64,000 nt of DNA from DASYLJ01 sp964432595 (GCA_964432595.1 CAYSOF010000011.1:1-64000), one strand, 5' to 3'. Shown: positions 49,558-60,599, counted from the first letter of the stretch. The notes: generated by a model not told the origin, from the sequence alone. Translations and numbers: made by a program.

Positions 49558-51538
49558 CCGCGAGCCAACGCGCGAGGACTTCGCCGAGCGTGCTCGATCG
49601 GACCGGCTTCGGCATGTAGTCGCTCATGCCCGCCGCGAGGCAGCGCTCGCGATCGCCGGCCATCGCGTTCGCCGTGAGCGCGATGACGGGGATCGCGTGG
49701 TTGCGCACCGCCGACGTCGGATCGCGGATGATGCGCGTCGCCTCGTAGCCGTCCATCACCGGCATCTGGCAGTCCATCAGGACGACGTCGAACTCCTCGC
49801 GCTCGAGCGCGCACACCGCTTCCGCGCCGTTGCCGACGGCCACCGCCGCGTAGCCGAGCTTCCCGAGGAGCGCCATCGCCACCTGGGTGTTGACCGGGTT
49901 GTCCTCGACCAGCAGGACGCGGCGGCGCGCGGCCGCCTCGGACCGCTCGGCCGCGGCCGCGGCGCGCCGCGGCGCCGGCGCGTGCACGTCGAGCACGCCG
50001 TGGAGGCAGCTCAGCAGCTCGGCGCGACGCACGGGCTTCGCGACGCTCGCCGCGAACGCCGACGTGTCGGCGCCGTCGCTCGCCGGCATGGCGACGCGTA
50101 CGAGCCGCGTCGCGGCGAGCTCCGCCTCGGCGCGGATCGTGCGGGCCAGCGCGTCGCCGTCGGTGTCGGGCATCCAGCCGTCGATCAGCGCGACCGCGAA
50201 GGGATCGCCGTCGCGTACACCGGCCTGGAGCGCCGCCAGCGCCTCCGATGCGTTCGCCGCTTCCACGGCGCGTGCACCGAAGCGTGCCAGCAGCGTCGAC
50301 AGCAGCGCGCGCGACGCGGCGTTGTCGTCGACGACCAGCACCCGCGATCCGCGCACGACCGTCGAGGTCGCCGGCGGCACGAGGCTCTCCACGGTCGCGC
50401 GCTCGAAGCGCGCGGTGAACCAGAACGTCGAGCCCTGGCCCTCCGTGCTCTCGACCCCGATCGTGCCCTGCATGAGGTGGACGAGCTGCCGCGAGATCGC
50501 GAGGCCGAGGCCGGTGCCGCCGTACTGCCGGGTCGTCGAGCTGTCGACCTGGGTGAACGACTCGAACACCCCGCTGAGCGCGTCCTTCGGGATGCCGATG
50601 CCGGTGTCGCGCACGCTGAAGCGGATGGTCGTGCCGTCGTCGCCGGCGACCGCGCACGACACGTCGATCACGACCTCGCCCGTCGACGTGAACTTGAGCG
50701 CGTTGCCGACCAGGTTCAGCAGAACCTGGCGCAGGCGGCCGGGGTCGGCGCGGACCACCTCCGGCACCTCCGGCCGCACGACGCCGATCAGCTCGATGCC
50801 CTTCTGCTCCGCGCGAAACGCCATCGCCGACGTCACGTCCTCGATCAGGAGGCGCAGGTCGACGTGCACCGTTTCGAGCTCGAGCTTGCCGGCCTCGATC
50901 TTCGACACGTCGAGGATGTCGTTGATCAGCTCGAGGAGGTGGTGGCTGCTGCGCTCGAGCGTGCGCGCGTACTCGCGCTGCTCGGACGACAGCTCGGTGT
51001 CGAGCAGGAGCTGCGTCATGCCGATCACCGCGTTCATCGGCGTGCGGATCTCGTGGCTCATGTTGGCGAGGAACGCGCTCTTGGCGCGGCTGGCCGCCTC
51101 CGCCCGCTCCTTCGCCGCCGACAGCTCCGCGGCCTGCTCCGCGATGCGATCGCGCGCCGCCGCCATCTCCCCGCGCGCCAGCACTTGCGCGGTCAGGTCG
51201 ACGGAGAACATCACCAGGCCGCCGATGAGCCCGGCGTCGTCGCGCCAGGGGCGCACCTCCCAGCGCAGCCACTGGAGGCTGCCGTCGGCACGGAGGAACG
51301 GATCCTCCTCGCGGGCGAGCACCTCGCCACGGAGGCAGCGCTGATGGATGGCACGCCACTCGCCGCTGATCTCGGGGAAGACGTCGTAGTGACTGCGCCC
51401 GATGACGTCCTGCTGCTCGATGCCGTAGTCGCGCAGCCACCGGCGGCTGACGGCGATGTAGCGCACGTCGCGATCGAACATCGCGATGGCGCTGGGCGCC
51501 TGATCGACGAACAGGCGGAGCTGTGAAGTCTGGGCCAC
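49517..51538 (-). CDS. Hybrid sensor histidine kinase (PAS-HisKA-HATPase-REC-REC)
   Basis: A 673-residue cytoplasmic kinase: PAS domain (about 8-115, with GLVMFSVDLT exit strand), short coiled coil (120-150), HisKA with SHEIRTPMNAVIG (phospho-His162), HATPase_c with N-box LNLVGNALKFT, DTGIGIPKD and GGTGLGLAIS, then two receiver domains (about 405-525 with ALIDGWMPDTDG and AKPVRR; about 548-660 with VLLVEDNPVN, VLMDCQMPVMDG and PKPV). Both receivers keep the phospho-Asp and Lys. No membrane segment, so it senses an internal signal through PAS. GTG start at 51538. No cognate regulator is adjacent. Confidence 0.95.
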   Translation of the reverse strand: MAQTSQLRLFVDQAPSAIAMFDRDVRYIAVSRRWLRDYGIEQQDVIGRSHYDVFPEISGEWRAIHQRCLRGEVLAREEDPFLRADGSLQWLRWEVRPWRDDAGLIGGLVMFSVDLTAQVLARGEMAAARDRIAEQAAELSAAKERAEAASRAKSAFLANMSHEIRTPMNAVIGMTQLLLDTELSSEQREYARTLERSSHHLLELINDILDVSKIEAGKLELETVHVDLRLLIEDVTSAMAFRAEQKGIELIGVVRPEVPEVVRADPGRLRQVLLNLVGNALKFTSTGEVVIDVSCAVAGDDGTTIRFSVRDTGIGIPKDALSGVFESFTQVDSSTTRQYGGTGLGLAISRQLVHLMQGTIGVESTEGQGSTFWFTARFERATVESLVPPATSTVVRGSRVLVVDDNAASRALLSTLLARFGARAVEAANASEALAALQAGVRDGDPFAVALIDGWMPDTDGDALARTIRAEAELAATRLVRVAMPASDGADTSAFAASVAKPVRRAELLSCLHGVLDVHAPAPRRAAAAAERSEAAARRRVLLVEDNPVNTQVAMALLGKLGYAAVAVGNGAEAVCALEREEFDVVLMDCQMPVMDGYEATRIIRDPTSAVRNHAIPVIALTANAMAGDRERCLAAGMSDYMPKPVRSSTLGEVLARWLAVSDATRSETSIPG

Positions 51539-51633
51539 GGAGGGTGCAGTCCTGCGACGGATCTCTCGGCCATTCGGCCGCGGAGCTTGAGCGCCGACTT
51601 GTGCCGAATCGCCGTCTGACCGATACGACCGCC

Positions 51634-53013
51634 ATGCTCCGACTCGTCGCCGCTCTGGTCGTCCCGCCCCTCGTCATGATTCTGACACCCGCGCACGCCG
51701 CGTCCGGCAAAGGCGCCGGCTGCACCGCGGCCAAGCTCGTCGCCGCGGGCCAATATCAGCTGTGCCGCGCCCAGGCCGACGCGAAGGCGGCGCGCAAGGG
51801 CATTCCCGCCGACCACACCCGGTGCGACGCGCAGCTGGCGAAGAAGTTCGCCCGCGCCGAGCAGCGCAGCGGCGGGACCTGCCCCACGACGGGCGACGAG
51901 GCGGAGGTCCGCCTGGCCGGGATGCGGCATGGCGACGCGATCGTCGACACGCTCACCAGCGACGCCACGTGCTCCACGCAGGGCCTGCCGTTCGCGTACA
52001 GCTACATGATCACGAACCGTGCGACGCCGTTCGCCACCGAGATCCAGCAGGTCGTCCCGGCGGCGGCCGGTGCGCTGACGTACTTCACCGCGCCCGGGCC
52101 GTACGTCTCCCAGAACGTGTCGAACGCCTACACGGAGGTCTCGCAGGCGACGTTCGTCGAGCGGCTGCAGGCCGACCTCGCGCTCACCGCGTCGGGCGGC
52201 GCGCTCCATCTGGGCCTCTACGTCCATGGGCTCGGCAACGTCTTCACCGACGCCCTCTCCGAGGCGGCCGAGTTCGGGTGCAACCTGGCGACACCGGGGG
52301 CGTGGCCGGGCCTCCTGATCGGCTTCTCGTGGCCGAGCTACGACCTCGTCGGGTCGACGCTCTTCTACGCGACCACCGGTCCGCCCCCGCCGCCCCTCGT
52401 TCCGCAGCGCAGCGGCTCGATCCGGGACAACATCCTCGGCAGCCGCGAGAGCTTCCAGAGCCTGCTGACGCTGCTCGCGGACGACGTCCTGCAAGGCGCG
52501 CCGTCGCCCGTCACGCTGACGCTGCTGACGCACTCGGAAGGCAACTACATGCTGATGACGGGGCTGGGGGCCGCGACGTCGTCGCCGCCGATCGCCGAGT
52601 GCCTGATGCTGGCCGCCGACATCTCGTCGGTGTCGCTCCAGACCGGCGAGCAGGGCGACGGCATCACGAGCCGTTGCGACGACGTCACGGTGTACTACTC
52701 CGGCGCCGACCCCGACCTGGTCACGTCGGACTACGAGTTCTTCGCCTACCATCGCGCGGACTACCCGACGCGACTCGGTCTGATCGGCCCACACTACCTG
52801 CCCGATCCGACGCCGCTGGCGGCGAACGTCGAGGGCCTCGACTGCTCGCGTGTGACCGTCTCCCCCGCCGTCGGCAGCATCATCGACGTGCACGGGTCGT
52901 ATCGCAGCGTGCCGAAGATCCTTGCCGACATGACGGAGACGATGCTCGGGCAGCCGACGACCGGCCGCACGCCGATCGACGGGACGACGCAAGGCTTCGT
53001 CCTCGTTCCGTAG
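51634..53013 (+). CDS. Exported alpha/beta hydrolase (DUF900-like) with N-terminal Cys/Lys-rich module
   Basis: A 459-residue exported protein. Signal peptide 1-23; residues 29-95 form a Cys/Ala/Lys-rich helical module (GCTAAKLVAAGQYQLC, KKFARAEQRSGGTCPTTGD) like those of the heme and beta-helix proteins. The hydrolase part has LYVHGLGNVFTDAL (oxyanion region), GFSWPSYD, LLTHSEGNYMLM with Ser as nucleophile in HSEGN, YYSGADPDLV (acid) and a C-terminal DVHGSY (His). The pattern suits DUF900 esterase-like enzymes. Substrate unknown. Confidence 0.82.
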   Translation: MLRLVAALVVPPLVMILTPAHAASGKGAGCTAAKLVAAGQYQLCRAQADAKAARKGIPADHTRCDAQLAKKFARAEQRSGGTCPTTGDEAEVRLAGMRHGDAIVDTLTSDATCSTQGLPFAYSYMITNRATPFATEIQQVVPAAAGALTYFTAPGPYVSQNVSNAYTEVSQATFVERLQADLALTASGGALHLGLYVHGLGNVFTDALSEAAEFGCNLATPGAWPGLLIGFSWPSYDLVGSTLFYATTGPPPPPLVPQRSGSIRDNILGSRESFQSLLTLLADDVLQGAPSPVTLTLLTHSEGNYMLMTGLGAATSSPPIAECLMLAADISSVSLQTGEQGDGITSRCDDVTVYYSGADPDLVTSDYEFFAYHRADYPTRLGLIGPHYLPDPTPLAANVEGLDCSRVTVSPAVGSIIDVHGSYRSVPKILADMTETMLGQPTTGRTPIDGTTQGFVLVP

Positions 53014-53085
53014 TGGTTGCTCCAGCGGGAGCGGCGGCGCATCGTCGGCGCCGTCGTCAACCGCAGATTGGAGGGAGGATCCGCG

Positions 53086-53697
53086 ATGATCACGCTGTAC
53101 CATTCCCCGCAGAGCCGTTCCGGACGTCCGCGCTGGCTGCTCGAAGAGATCGGCGTCCCGTACGAAGTGAAGCGCCTGGACCTGCAGGCGGGCGAGCAGA
53201 AGACGCCGGAGTACCTGAAGCTCAATCCGAACGGCGCCGTGCCGACGCTCGTCGACGGCGACACCGTGCTGTGGGAGTCAGCCGCGATCTGCCAGTACCT
53301 GGCCGACAAGTTCCCCGAGAAGAACCTGGCCCCGAAGGTCGGCACGCCCGAGCGCGGCAAGTACTACCAGTGGATCCACTACGCGATGTCGGGCCTCGAG
53401 CCGCCCGCCGTCACGATCTTCCTGCACACGGTCTTCCTGCCGGAGGCGGAACGCCTGCCGCAGCTCGTCGACGGCGCACGCCAGCAGATCGCCGCGGCCG
53501 TGCAGGTCCTCGACGACGCGCTCGCCGGCCGCGAGTGGATCCTCGGCAGTCAGTTCAGCGCGGCCGACGTGATGATCGGCTCGACGCTGATGTGGTGTCA
53601 GATGATGGGCATGGTCGACCCGGCGAAGCAGAACGTCGCCGCGTATCTCGCCCGCTGCATGGCGCGACCGGCCGTGCAGCGCGCGAACGCCGACTGA
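53086..53697 (+). CDS. Glutathione S-transferase
   Basis: A 203-residue cytosolic GST. The thioredoxin-like N-terminal half reads YHSPQSRSGRPRWLLEEIG, NPNGAVPTLVDGD and WESAAICQYLADKF (glutathione gamma-Glu contact at E-S). The all-helical C-terminal half includes FSAADVMIGSTLMW with the structural Asp. The catalytic residue is likely Ser in the first helix region. GAGGGAGG precedes the ATG at 53086. Role probably detoxification. Confidence 0.94.
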   Translation: MITLYHSPQSRSGRPRWLLEEIGVPYEVKRLDLQAGEQKTPEYLKLNPNGAVPTLVDGDTVLWESAAICQYLADKFPEKNLAPKVGTPERGKYYQWIHYAMSGLEPPAVTIFLHTVFLPEAERLPQLVDGARQQIAAAVQVLDDALAGREWILGSQFSAADVMIGSTLMWCQMMGMVDPAKQNVAAYLARCMARPAVQRANAD

Positions 53698-53718
53698 TCA
53701 GCACTCACGGAGACCGTG

Positions 53719-53748
53719 GGCGGCCGTCTCCGATGGGAGACGGCCGCC
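53719..53748. terminator. Bidirectional hairpin between convergent genes
   Basis: A perfect 13-bp stem (53719-53731 with 53736-53748) with loop GATG lies between the stops of the GST gene (+, 53697) and the S15 hydrolase gene (-, 53754). Suits termination in both directions; no T-run. Confidence 0.75.
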
Positions 53749-53753
53749 GCCGC

Positions 53754-55952
53754 TCAGCCCCCGTTCTGCGCCGGCACGTAGTCGCGGCACGGCTGGCCGC
53801 GGAGCCCCGGGCACGGCGGCAGCGCGTCGGGCGCGTCGCCGTTGGGCACCACCGACAAGACGACCCGCGACGCGCGCTCGTAGGTGCGCGCCACGTCGTT
53901 CACCACCGTGCCGTCGGTGTCGTAGGTGGCGAACGCCCAGCTCGTGCGGTCGCCGCCCGGCGCCTCGACGCTCACCCGGATGCGCGAGCCGGCGCGGAAC
54001 ACGTGCGCCGACGCGAACAACGCGACGCGCAGGAGCTCGAAGTCGCCCGGCATGGGCTCCGCGTCCTTCTCGAGATGGGTCGGACGGGGATCCGTGCGCG
54101 TGGTGGCGCGACGATCGAGCTTGCGATGGCTGGCGCGGAGCCAGCCGCTCTGCACGTAGTACTCCTTGCCGTCGGGACGGATCTCCGAGAGCGTCACCTG
54201 GAGATCGGTGTCCGCAGCGCTCGAGCGCAGCCACAGGTCCACGCTGCCCGGGCCGACGACGGTGACGTCGTTCGCGAGCGGCTCGGTGGCGTACGCGACC
54301 GCGGTATCCCCGAGGAGCGGCCGCCAATCGTACGACGGGATCACCGCCCACGGATCGGACTGGCCGCTGGTGCCGAGGGTCCGCATCGGACGCGCCTCCG
54401 GATCGGGACGGAACGTGTCGTAGTCGTCGCTGCCGCGCGGCGCGCGGCGACGGACGAGCGCGCCGTCGTCGCCGAAGTAGAGCTTGGTGGGCCGGGCCTT
54501 CGGCGGCGGCCACTTCGTGTAGCCGAGCTCGAAGCGCGGCGCCGGCAGACCGGCGACGGCCGACCCGCCGCCGTTCTCCATCAGCACGCGCACGTGCGGA
54601 TCGGACTCGAACAGCTTCCGGGCGGCCTCGAGGCTGGTGATGCCGTCGTAGCGGTCGGCGGGCACCGGCGGCGTCGGCGCGCCGCCACCGAGGATCTGCG
54701 AGTAGATGATGGGCGCGATCGGGGCCGCGCGGCTCGGGTCGGGAATGCGCTTCGCCACGTAGATGTCGAGGAACGCGATCCAGTTCCACAGGATCGCCGG
54801 CTCCATCGGGCTCGTGTGCACCCCGTTGATGACGCTGATCTTGACGTCCTTCCGGCGCGGAAACTTGCGCAGCATGGACGCGAAGTCGCCGCCCGTCTGC
54901 TCGTCCTGGAAAGCGGCGGCGTAGAACATCGGCACCTGGATCTTCGACACCCAGTTGATCGGCGAGCGCGGGTCCATCAGCACGTCGTCGTAGTACGGAC
55001 GCGTCTGCGTGAACTCGATCGGGTCGAGCGTCTGCAGGCGGAGGCGCTGGTTCGCGGCGCACGTCTGGTCGCCGTTGTTGACGCGACGGCGCGCCCATCC
55101 CTGGCCGCCCTGCGGCGCCGGGGCGGCGTCGTCCTTGCGCTCCTGGAGCCAGCTCTGCGCGAAGCCGTTGTTGAAGATGCCGCCGGGGAAGCCGGGCGAG
55201 CGGTAGATGTCGGCGATGGTCGAGAACGGCGCCACCGCGGCGAGATGCGGCGGGCGCGCGCCGGCGACGAAGAGCTGGCTGATGCCGGGGAACGAGATGC
55301 CGATCATGCCGACGACGCCGTCCTGCACCCACGACTGCGCGGCGACCGTCTCGACGATGTCGTAGCCGTCTGCGGTGGTGGGCAGGTCGAAGAGGTCGAT
55401 GACGCCGCCCGAGCAGCCCGAGCCGCGCATGTTGACGCCGACCGTGGCATAGCCGAGCGCGCTGGCGAGCAGCGACGACGGCTCGGAGCGATCCGGATCG
55501 GAGACCGCGTACCCCGAGTACTCGATGAGCGTCGGGAACGGACCGTCGGCGAGCGTCTTGCCGAGCGGCGGACGGACCATCGCCGAGAGCAGCGTACCGT
55601 CGCGCGCCTGGATGTACTGGAACCCGGCGACGAGTGTCTTCCCGGCGTAGAACCCTGCGTCGGGGTGATCCTCGAACACGAGCGTCGTGACCGCCGTCGG
55701 CGCGCCGCCGTTCGTCAGGTCGCGGAGCCAATAGGTGTTGCCCTCGCCGAGCTCGCGGAACACCAGGCTGCCGAAGGCGTCGGTGACCCCCTGCGACAGC
55801 TCGGCATGGTGCTCGTCGTCGAGCGCGATCTGGGTACCGGGGGCGGCGTCCTTCACGGCGACGAAGCCGATACCGGACTGCACGGTAAGGGCCGCGGCCT
55901 GCGCGACGGATGCGAGCAGGGCGCAGAGGGACAGAAGCACGATTCGGCGCAT
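53754..55952 (-). CDS. Exported CocE/NonD family (S15) hydrolase
   Basis: A 732-residue exported serine hydrolase. Signal peptide 1-19; an N-terminal extension of about 80 residues; alpha/beta hydrolase core with LIEYSGYA, GVNMRGSGCSGG, the nucleophile GMIGISFPGISQ, FQDEQTGGDF (acid) and VINGVHTSPM (His); then the S15 C-terminal jelly roll (PGSVDLWLRSSAADTDLQVT). Relatives cleave X-Pro peptides, cocaine or acylated esters, and the substrate is unknown. The ATG at 55952 has GAGGAG 7 nt upstream. It follows lnt by 23 nt on the same strand. Confidence 0.9.
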   Translation of the reverse strand: MRRIVLLSLCALLASVAQAAALTVQSGIGFVAVKDAAPGTQIALDDEHHAELSQGVTDAFGSLVFRELGEGNTYWLRDLTNGGAPTAVTTLVFEDHPDAGFYAGKTLVAGFQYIQARDGTLLSAMVRPPLGKTLADGPFPTLIEYSGYAVSDPDRSEPSSLLASALGYATVGVNMRGSGCSGGVIDLFDLPTTADGYDIVETVAAQSWVQDGVVGMIGISFPGISQLFVAGARPPHLAAVAPFSTIADIYRSPGFPGGIFNNGFAQSWLQERKDDAAPAPQGGQGWARRRVNNGDQTCAANQRLRLQTLDPIEFTQTRPYYDDVLMDPRSPINWVSKIQVPMFYAAAFQDEQTGGDFASMLRKFPRRKDVKISVINGVHTSPMEPAILWNWIAFLDIYVAKRIPDPSRAAPIAPIIYSQILGGGAPTPPVPADRYDGITSLEAARKLFESDPHVRVLMENGGGSAVAGLPAPRFELGYTKWPPPKARPTKLYFGDDGALVRRRAPRGSDDYDTFRPDPEARPMRTLGTSGQSDPWAVIPSYDWRPLLGDTAVAYATEPLANDVTVVGPGSVDLWLRSSAADTDLQVTLSEIRPDGKEYYVQSGWLRASHRKLDRRATTRTDPRPTHLEKDAEPMPGDFELLRVALFASAHVFRAGSRIRVSVEAPGGDRTSWAFATYDTDGTVVNDVARTYERASRVVLSVVPNGDAPDALPPCPGLRGQPCRDYVPAQNGG

Positions 55953-55975
55953 GGATCTCCTCGTGTGGGGTCGGT

Positions 55976-57556
55976 TCACGGATGGCCGGCGCCGGTCGGA
56001 GACGAGATCCCCCCCGGGCTCGATGGTGGCTCGACCCTACCCGGGGTTCCGGTCGTTCGTCCATGAAAATCATGGGGCCACGCCACGCTGACGACGACCA
56101 GGAGGAGCGCAAGCCAACCGGGCCAGTCGCCCAGCCATGCATAGATGGTCACCTCGTCGAGCGCATGGACGGTGCCACGCAGGTTCTCGCGGGTGAGCAC
56201 GCCGGTGCGGGCCACGAGCCGGCCGGCGGGATCGACGATCGCGCTGATGCCGCTGTTGGTCGCACGTACGAGGAAGCGGCGCTGCTCGACGGCGCGCAGC
56301 CGCGCCAGCGAGAGGTGGATCCACGGCTCCTGCGAATCCCCGAACCACGCGTCGTTCGCGAGCGTCACGAGGAGGTTCGGCCGCCCAGCGCGCATCATCC
56401 GCCGCACGAACTCGGGCCGCACGACCTCGTAGCAGATGGGCACCGCGATCCGCCACGCGCCGAGCCGCAACGCCGGCGTCTCGGTGGAGGCGCGAAAGTC
56501 CTGCACGTGCGGGAACCACCGGGCCAGCCCCGGCAACACCCCGGCCAGCGGCACGTACTCCGCCAGGGGGATCAGCAGGTTCTTGTCGTAGGCCTCGCGA
56601 ATCGTCCCGTCGGCGTCGATCAGAAACGCCGAGTTCCCCGTCCGCAGGCGGCCGTCCTCGTCCCACACCGAGCTACCGCCGAACAGCAGCGGTGATCGCA
56701 GCTCCTCGCGAATCAGCGCACCGGAAACGGGGAGCGGACGGCGCAGGCCGCGCACGTATGCGGTCTCGGGCCAGACGACCAGGTCGACGGGCCCGCCCGC
56801 GAGCAGCTCGCGCGTCTGCGCCAGGTGGCGCGCGTGCGTGACGAGGCTCTGCTCGCGCTTCTCGAGCAGCCCGAGGTTGGCCTGCACGAGCCCCACGCGC
56901 AGCGCGGGCGCCGCGGCGATCGCCCGCTCCGTCGCCGCGATCCGCCACGCGCCGTAGCCGGCGGCCGCGATCGCCACGGCGAGGCTCACCGCGCACGCGA
57001 GGCGCGGCCGGTCGCGCTCGCCGCGGAGCCATCTCCACGTCTCGTAGGCGGCGACGTTGGCGGTCGCGACGAGCGCGGTGAGCAGGAGCGGGCCGCCGAG
57101 GTCCGCCGTCTGGATCCAGAGCGGGACCGCGACGAGCGCCGCCCCGGCGTTCACCGGAAACAGGTGCGGCTGGAGCCATTCGAGCGCCAGCAGCGCCGGG
57201 AGCCCGGCGACGGCCATCGACCAGCCGCGCCGCCGCACCGCCTGCACGACGAGCGCGTACAGCCCGAAGCCGGCCGCGAACCACGCGCCGTAGGCGAGCC
57301 AGCACATCGCGCCGACCACGAGCCGCCCGGCGAGGAACACCTCGACGAGCGGCCATAGCCAGACGAAGCCGCCGGCGTACGCCGCCGCCCCGAACGCGAG
57401 CCCGACGGCGACCGCCGCGCGCCGCGTCCGCACGGCCTCGATCGCACGCCAGAGCGGCACCAGGAACACGAGGAGGCACGGCCAGACGCCGACACCGAGG
57501 TAGCCGAGGAAGTAGAGGACGCCGCCGACGGCGGCCGACACTGCCGGGGTGCGCAC
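55976..57556 (-). CDS. lnt: Apolipoprotein N-acyltransferase
   Basis: A 526-residue inner-membrane enzyme N-acylating the lipidated Cys of lipoproteins, in keeping with the many lipobox proteins here. Six or so helices occupy residues 5-200, then a nitrilase domain with catalytic Glu in VVWPETAYV, Lys in YDKNLLIPLAEYVP and Cys in VPICYEVV, and a final helix. The GTG at 57556 starts 4 nt after the stop of the ankyrin gene; an ATG at 57598 is in frame and would overlap that gene by 38 nt, so the start is uncertain. Confidence 0.92.
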   Translation of the reverse strand: MRTPAVSAAVGGVLYFLGYLGVGVWPCLLVFLVPLWRAIEAVRTRRAAVAVGLAFGAAAYAGGFVWLWPLVEVFLAGRLVVGAMCWLAYGAWFAAGFGLYALVVQAVRRRGWSMAVAGLPALLALEWLQPHLFPVNAGAALVAVPLWIQTADLGGPLLLTALVATANVAAYETWRWLRGERDRPRLACAVSLAVAIAAAGYGAWRIAATERAIAAAPALRVGLVQANLGLLEKREQSLVTHARHLAQTRELLAGGPVDLVVWPETAYVRGLRRPLPVSGALIREELRSPLLFGGSSVWDEDGRLRTGNSAFLIDADGTIREAYDKNLLIPLAEYVPLAGVLPGLARWFPHVQDFRASTETPALRLGAWRIAVPICYEVVRPEFVRRMMRAGRPNLLVTLANDAWFGDSQEPWIHLSLARLRAVEQRRFLVRATNSGISAIVDPAGRLVARTGVLTRENLRGTVHALDEVTIYAWLGDWPGWLALLLVVVSVAWPHDFHGRTTGTPGRVEPPSSPGGISSPTGAGHP

Positions 57557-57560
57557 CCTG

Positions 57561-58282
57561 CTACGTGGCGAGATCGCGGCAGACCGTCGCGCTCGCATCG
57601 GCCCGCTCGCGCGCCGTGCGGCCTTCCTGATCCTTCAACGACGCGTCGGCGCCGAGCGCGAGGAGCTTCGACGCCGTCGCCACGTTGCCCTTGGCGCAGG
57701 CGACGATCAGCGGCGTGTCGCCGAAGCGGTCGCGCACGTTCACGTTCGCCTGGCGCCCGGCCAGGAACGCGACGACGTCGACGCGATCGTTGAGCGCCGC
57801 GTGGAACAGCGGCGTGCGTCCCTGCTCGTCCGGGCGATCCGCCACGGCGCCCGCACCGGCGAGATACTCGACGACGTCGAGCCGCCCGTCCGCCGCCGCG
57901 TAGCTGAGCGCCGTCCGCCCGCCCACGTCGGTCTCGTCGACCGCGGCGCCTCGTCCCTGGAGCCAGCGCGCCAGCTCGAGGTCGCCCGCGTCCATGACCG
58001 CCAGCATCACGACGCCGCGGCCGAGCTCGTCGTGCGCGTCGAGCGGGGCGCCGAGCTCGAGCGCCCGCTCGACGGTCCGCCGGTCGCCGCGACGGACCCC
58101 GTCGAGGAGCCGCTGCGCCATGGTGAACGTCTCGGGCGCGCGCGGCTCGCCCGTACCCATGGCGAGGTTCCCGCCGCCACCCGTCCCACCCGTCGGGGTG
58201 GGAGGGCGCGCGGCGGGCGGCGCCGGCTCGTCGCCGCACGCGACGACGAGCAGCAGCGCCGCCAGCCAGGCTCGACGCGGCG

Positions 58283-58286
<4 letters not shown>
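57561..58286 (-). CDS. Ankyrin-repeat lipoprotein with apparent CTG start
   Basis: A 241-residue protein if started at the CTG at 58286, which overlaps the upstream TGA as CTGA. Only this start gives a full lipoprotein signal (TPRRAWLAALLLVVAC, lipidated Cys at residue 17). A Pro/Gly linker (22-42) is followed by about four ankyrin repeats (LELARWLQGRGAAVDETDVG; GRTALSYAAADGRLDVVEYL; GRTPLFHAALNDRVDVVAFL; GDTPLIVACAKGNVATASKL). The first in-frame ATG, at 58160, would remove the signal. Likely an extracytoplasmic binding protein. Confidence 0.72.
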
Positions 58287-59608
<1,322 letters not shown>

Positions 59609-59639
59609 GCGTCGCAACCCCCCTCTTCCGACGGACTCG

Positions 59640-59658
59640 GTGGGGCCCGATGCCCCAC
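59640..59658. terminator. Hairpin in the gap between two minus-strand genes
   Basis: GTGGGGC and GCCCCAC pair (7 bp, 5-nt loop) 60 nt past the stop of the 59719 gene and 31 nt before the ATG at 59608. Terminator of the first or leader structure of the second. Confidence 0.4.
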
Positions 59659-59718
59659 GGCTGATAGTCGCGCGCCGCCGCTACCACACGTGCAAAACGC
59701 TAAGCAAGAAACGCTGCG

Positions 59719-60381
59719 TCACTCCCCCGCTGCCGGCGCCTCCTCGAACGCGCGTTGCTCGGCCAGCCACACGCGGCGCGCCTCGTCGTGCTGCCGGCGG
59801 CGCTCCTGGGCCTCGGCCAACTGGCGAGGGATCTCCTCGAGCCGCACCATGTGCATGTCCATCGCGAGATTGAGGAGCGCCTTGTCCTGCGCCGACAGCT
59901 TGTCGCCGTAGTGCGCGAGGACGTACCCCGCGAACTCCACGTAGTCGTTCGAGAGTTTCTGGCGGTAGGCGTAGTAGTCGTTCACTTCCTCTTCCGTTCC
60001 GGTGCCGGACAGGACCTTCCCGTACTCGACGTTCCAGCGCGTGCGCTCCTCGCGCCGCCACTCGATCAGCGCCTCGTCCTTCGTGGGCATGGCCATGGCC
60101 CAGAAGAGATTGTTCGGGATCGTTCGCTGCAACGCCTTCATGTCGACGTGCACCCAGGCGCCGCGCGGCGCCTCGCGCAGCTCGGGCAGCGCATCGTCGC
60201 CGATCGCTGCATCACCATCCTCCGCCGGTTCGATCGGCGCCGCCGCGACGTCCTCGGCCGGCGCGTCCGCCGCCGTCTCGGGCGGAGCCGGCGGCTCGCG
60301 CTCGGCGATCGGCCACATGAGCGCCCCCACCGCCACGAGCAGCACCGCCACCGCGATTCCCCGAGCCCACGATGCCCGCAT
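59719..60381 (-). CDS. Membrane-anchored protein of unknown function
   Basis: A 220-residue protein with one N-terminal helix (about 8-25), an acidic Ala/Pro/Glu linker (28-65) and a helical extracytoplasmic domain (75-205) containing NNLFWAMAMPTKDEALIEWR, TEEEVNDYYAYRQKLSNDYV and DMHMVRLEEIPRQLAEAQER. The last segment is a charged coiled coil. No catalytic motif. An in-frame ATG at 60402 is a possible alternative start. Family not recognised. Confidence 0.75.
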   Translation of the reverse strand: MRASWARGIAVAVLLVAVGALMWPIAEREPPAPPETAADAPAEDVAAAPIEPAEDGDAAIGDDALPELREAPRGAWVHVDMKALQRTIPNNLFWAMAMPTKDEALIEWRREERTRWNVEYGKVLSGTGTEEEVNDYYAYRQKLSNDYVEFAGYVLAHYGDKLSAQDKALLNLAMDMHMVRLEEIPRQLAEAQERRRQHDEARRVWLAEQRAFEEAPAAGE

Positions 60382-60446
60382 CGCGCGCCGTGTAGCGGAC
60401 ATCGTAACGGTTGTCGTCACGCACCGCGGCGTACTACACGCGCCGC

Positions 60447-60599
60447 ATGCTCGACGTCGTCGTCGAAGACGTCCCGTACGCGACGCCGGACGGCGAGCCG
60501 CTACCGGCGCGCGTCCATGCGCCGCGCGATGGCGGGCCATGGCGCGCGCTGGTCGACGCCTTCATCGCGCGTCGGACGGCGCCGGCTTCTTCCCGCTGA
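60447..60599 (+). pseudogene. Truncated N-terminal remnant of an alpha/beta hydrolase gene
   Basis: The 50-codon frame begins MLDVVVEDVPYATPDGEPLP and continues ARVHAPRDGGPWRALVD, the usual opening of bacterial alpha/beta hydrolase-3/BD-FAE-like esterases, which normally continue into HGGxW. Here the homology-like part stops at ALVD, and the rest is simply the antisense of the 3-prime end of the thioredoxin-like gene. The oxyanion loop and catalytic triad are therefore missing. Probably a deletion relic. Confidence 0.55.

Noticed and set aside
51762..56066. A 1434-codon plus-strand open frame
   Set aside because: It crosses the exported hydrolase and GST genes in another frame and lies antisense to the S15 hydrolase. 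Its translation is Arg/Ala/Gly-rich without motifs. It is a shadow caused by high GC.
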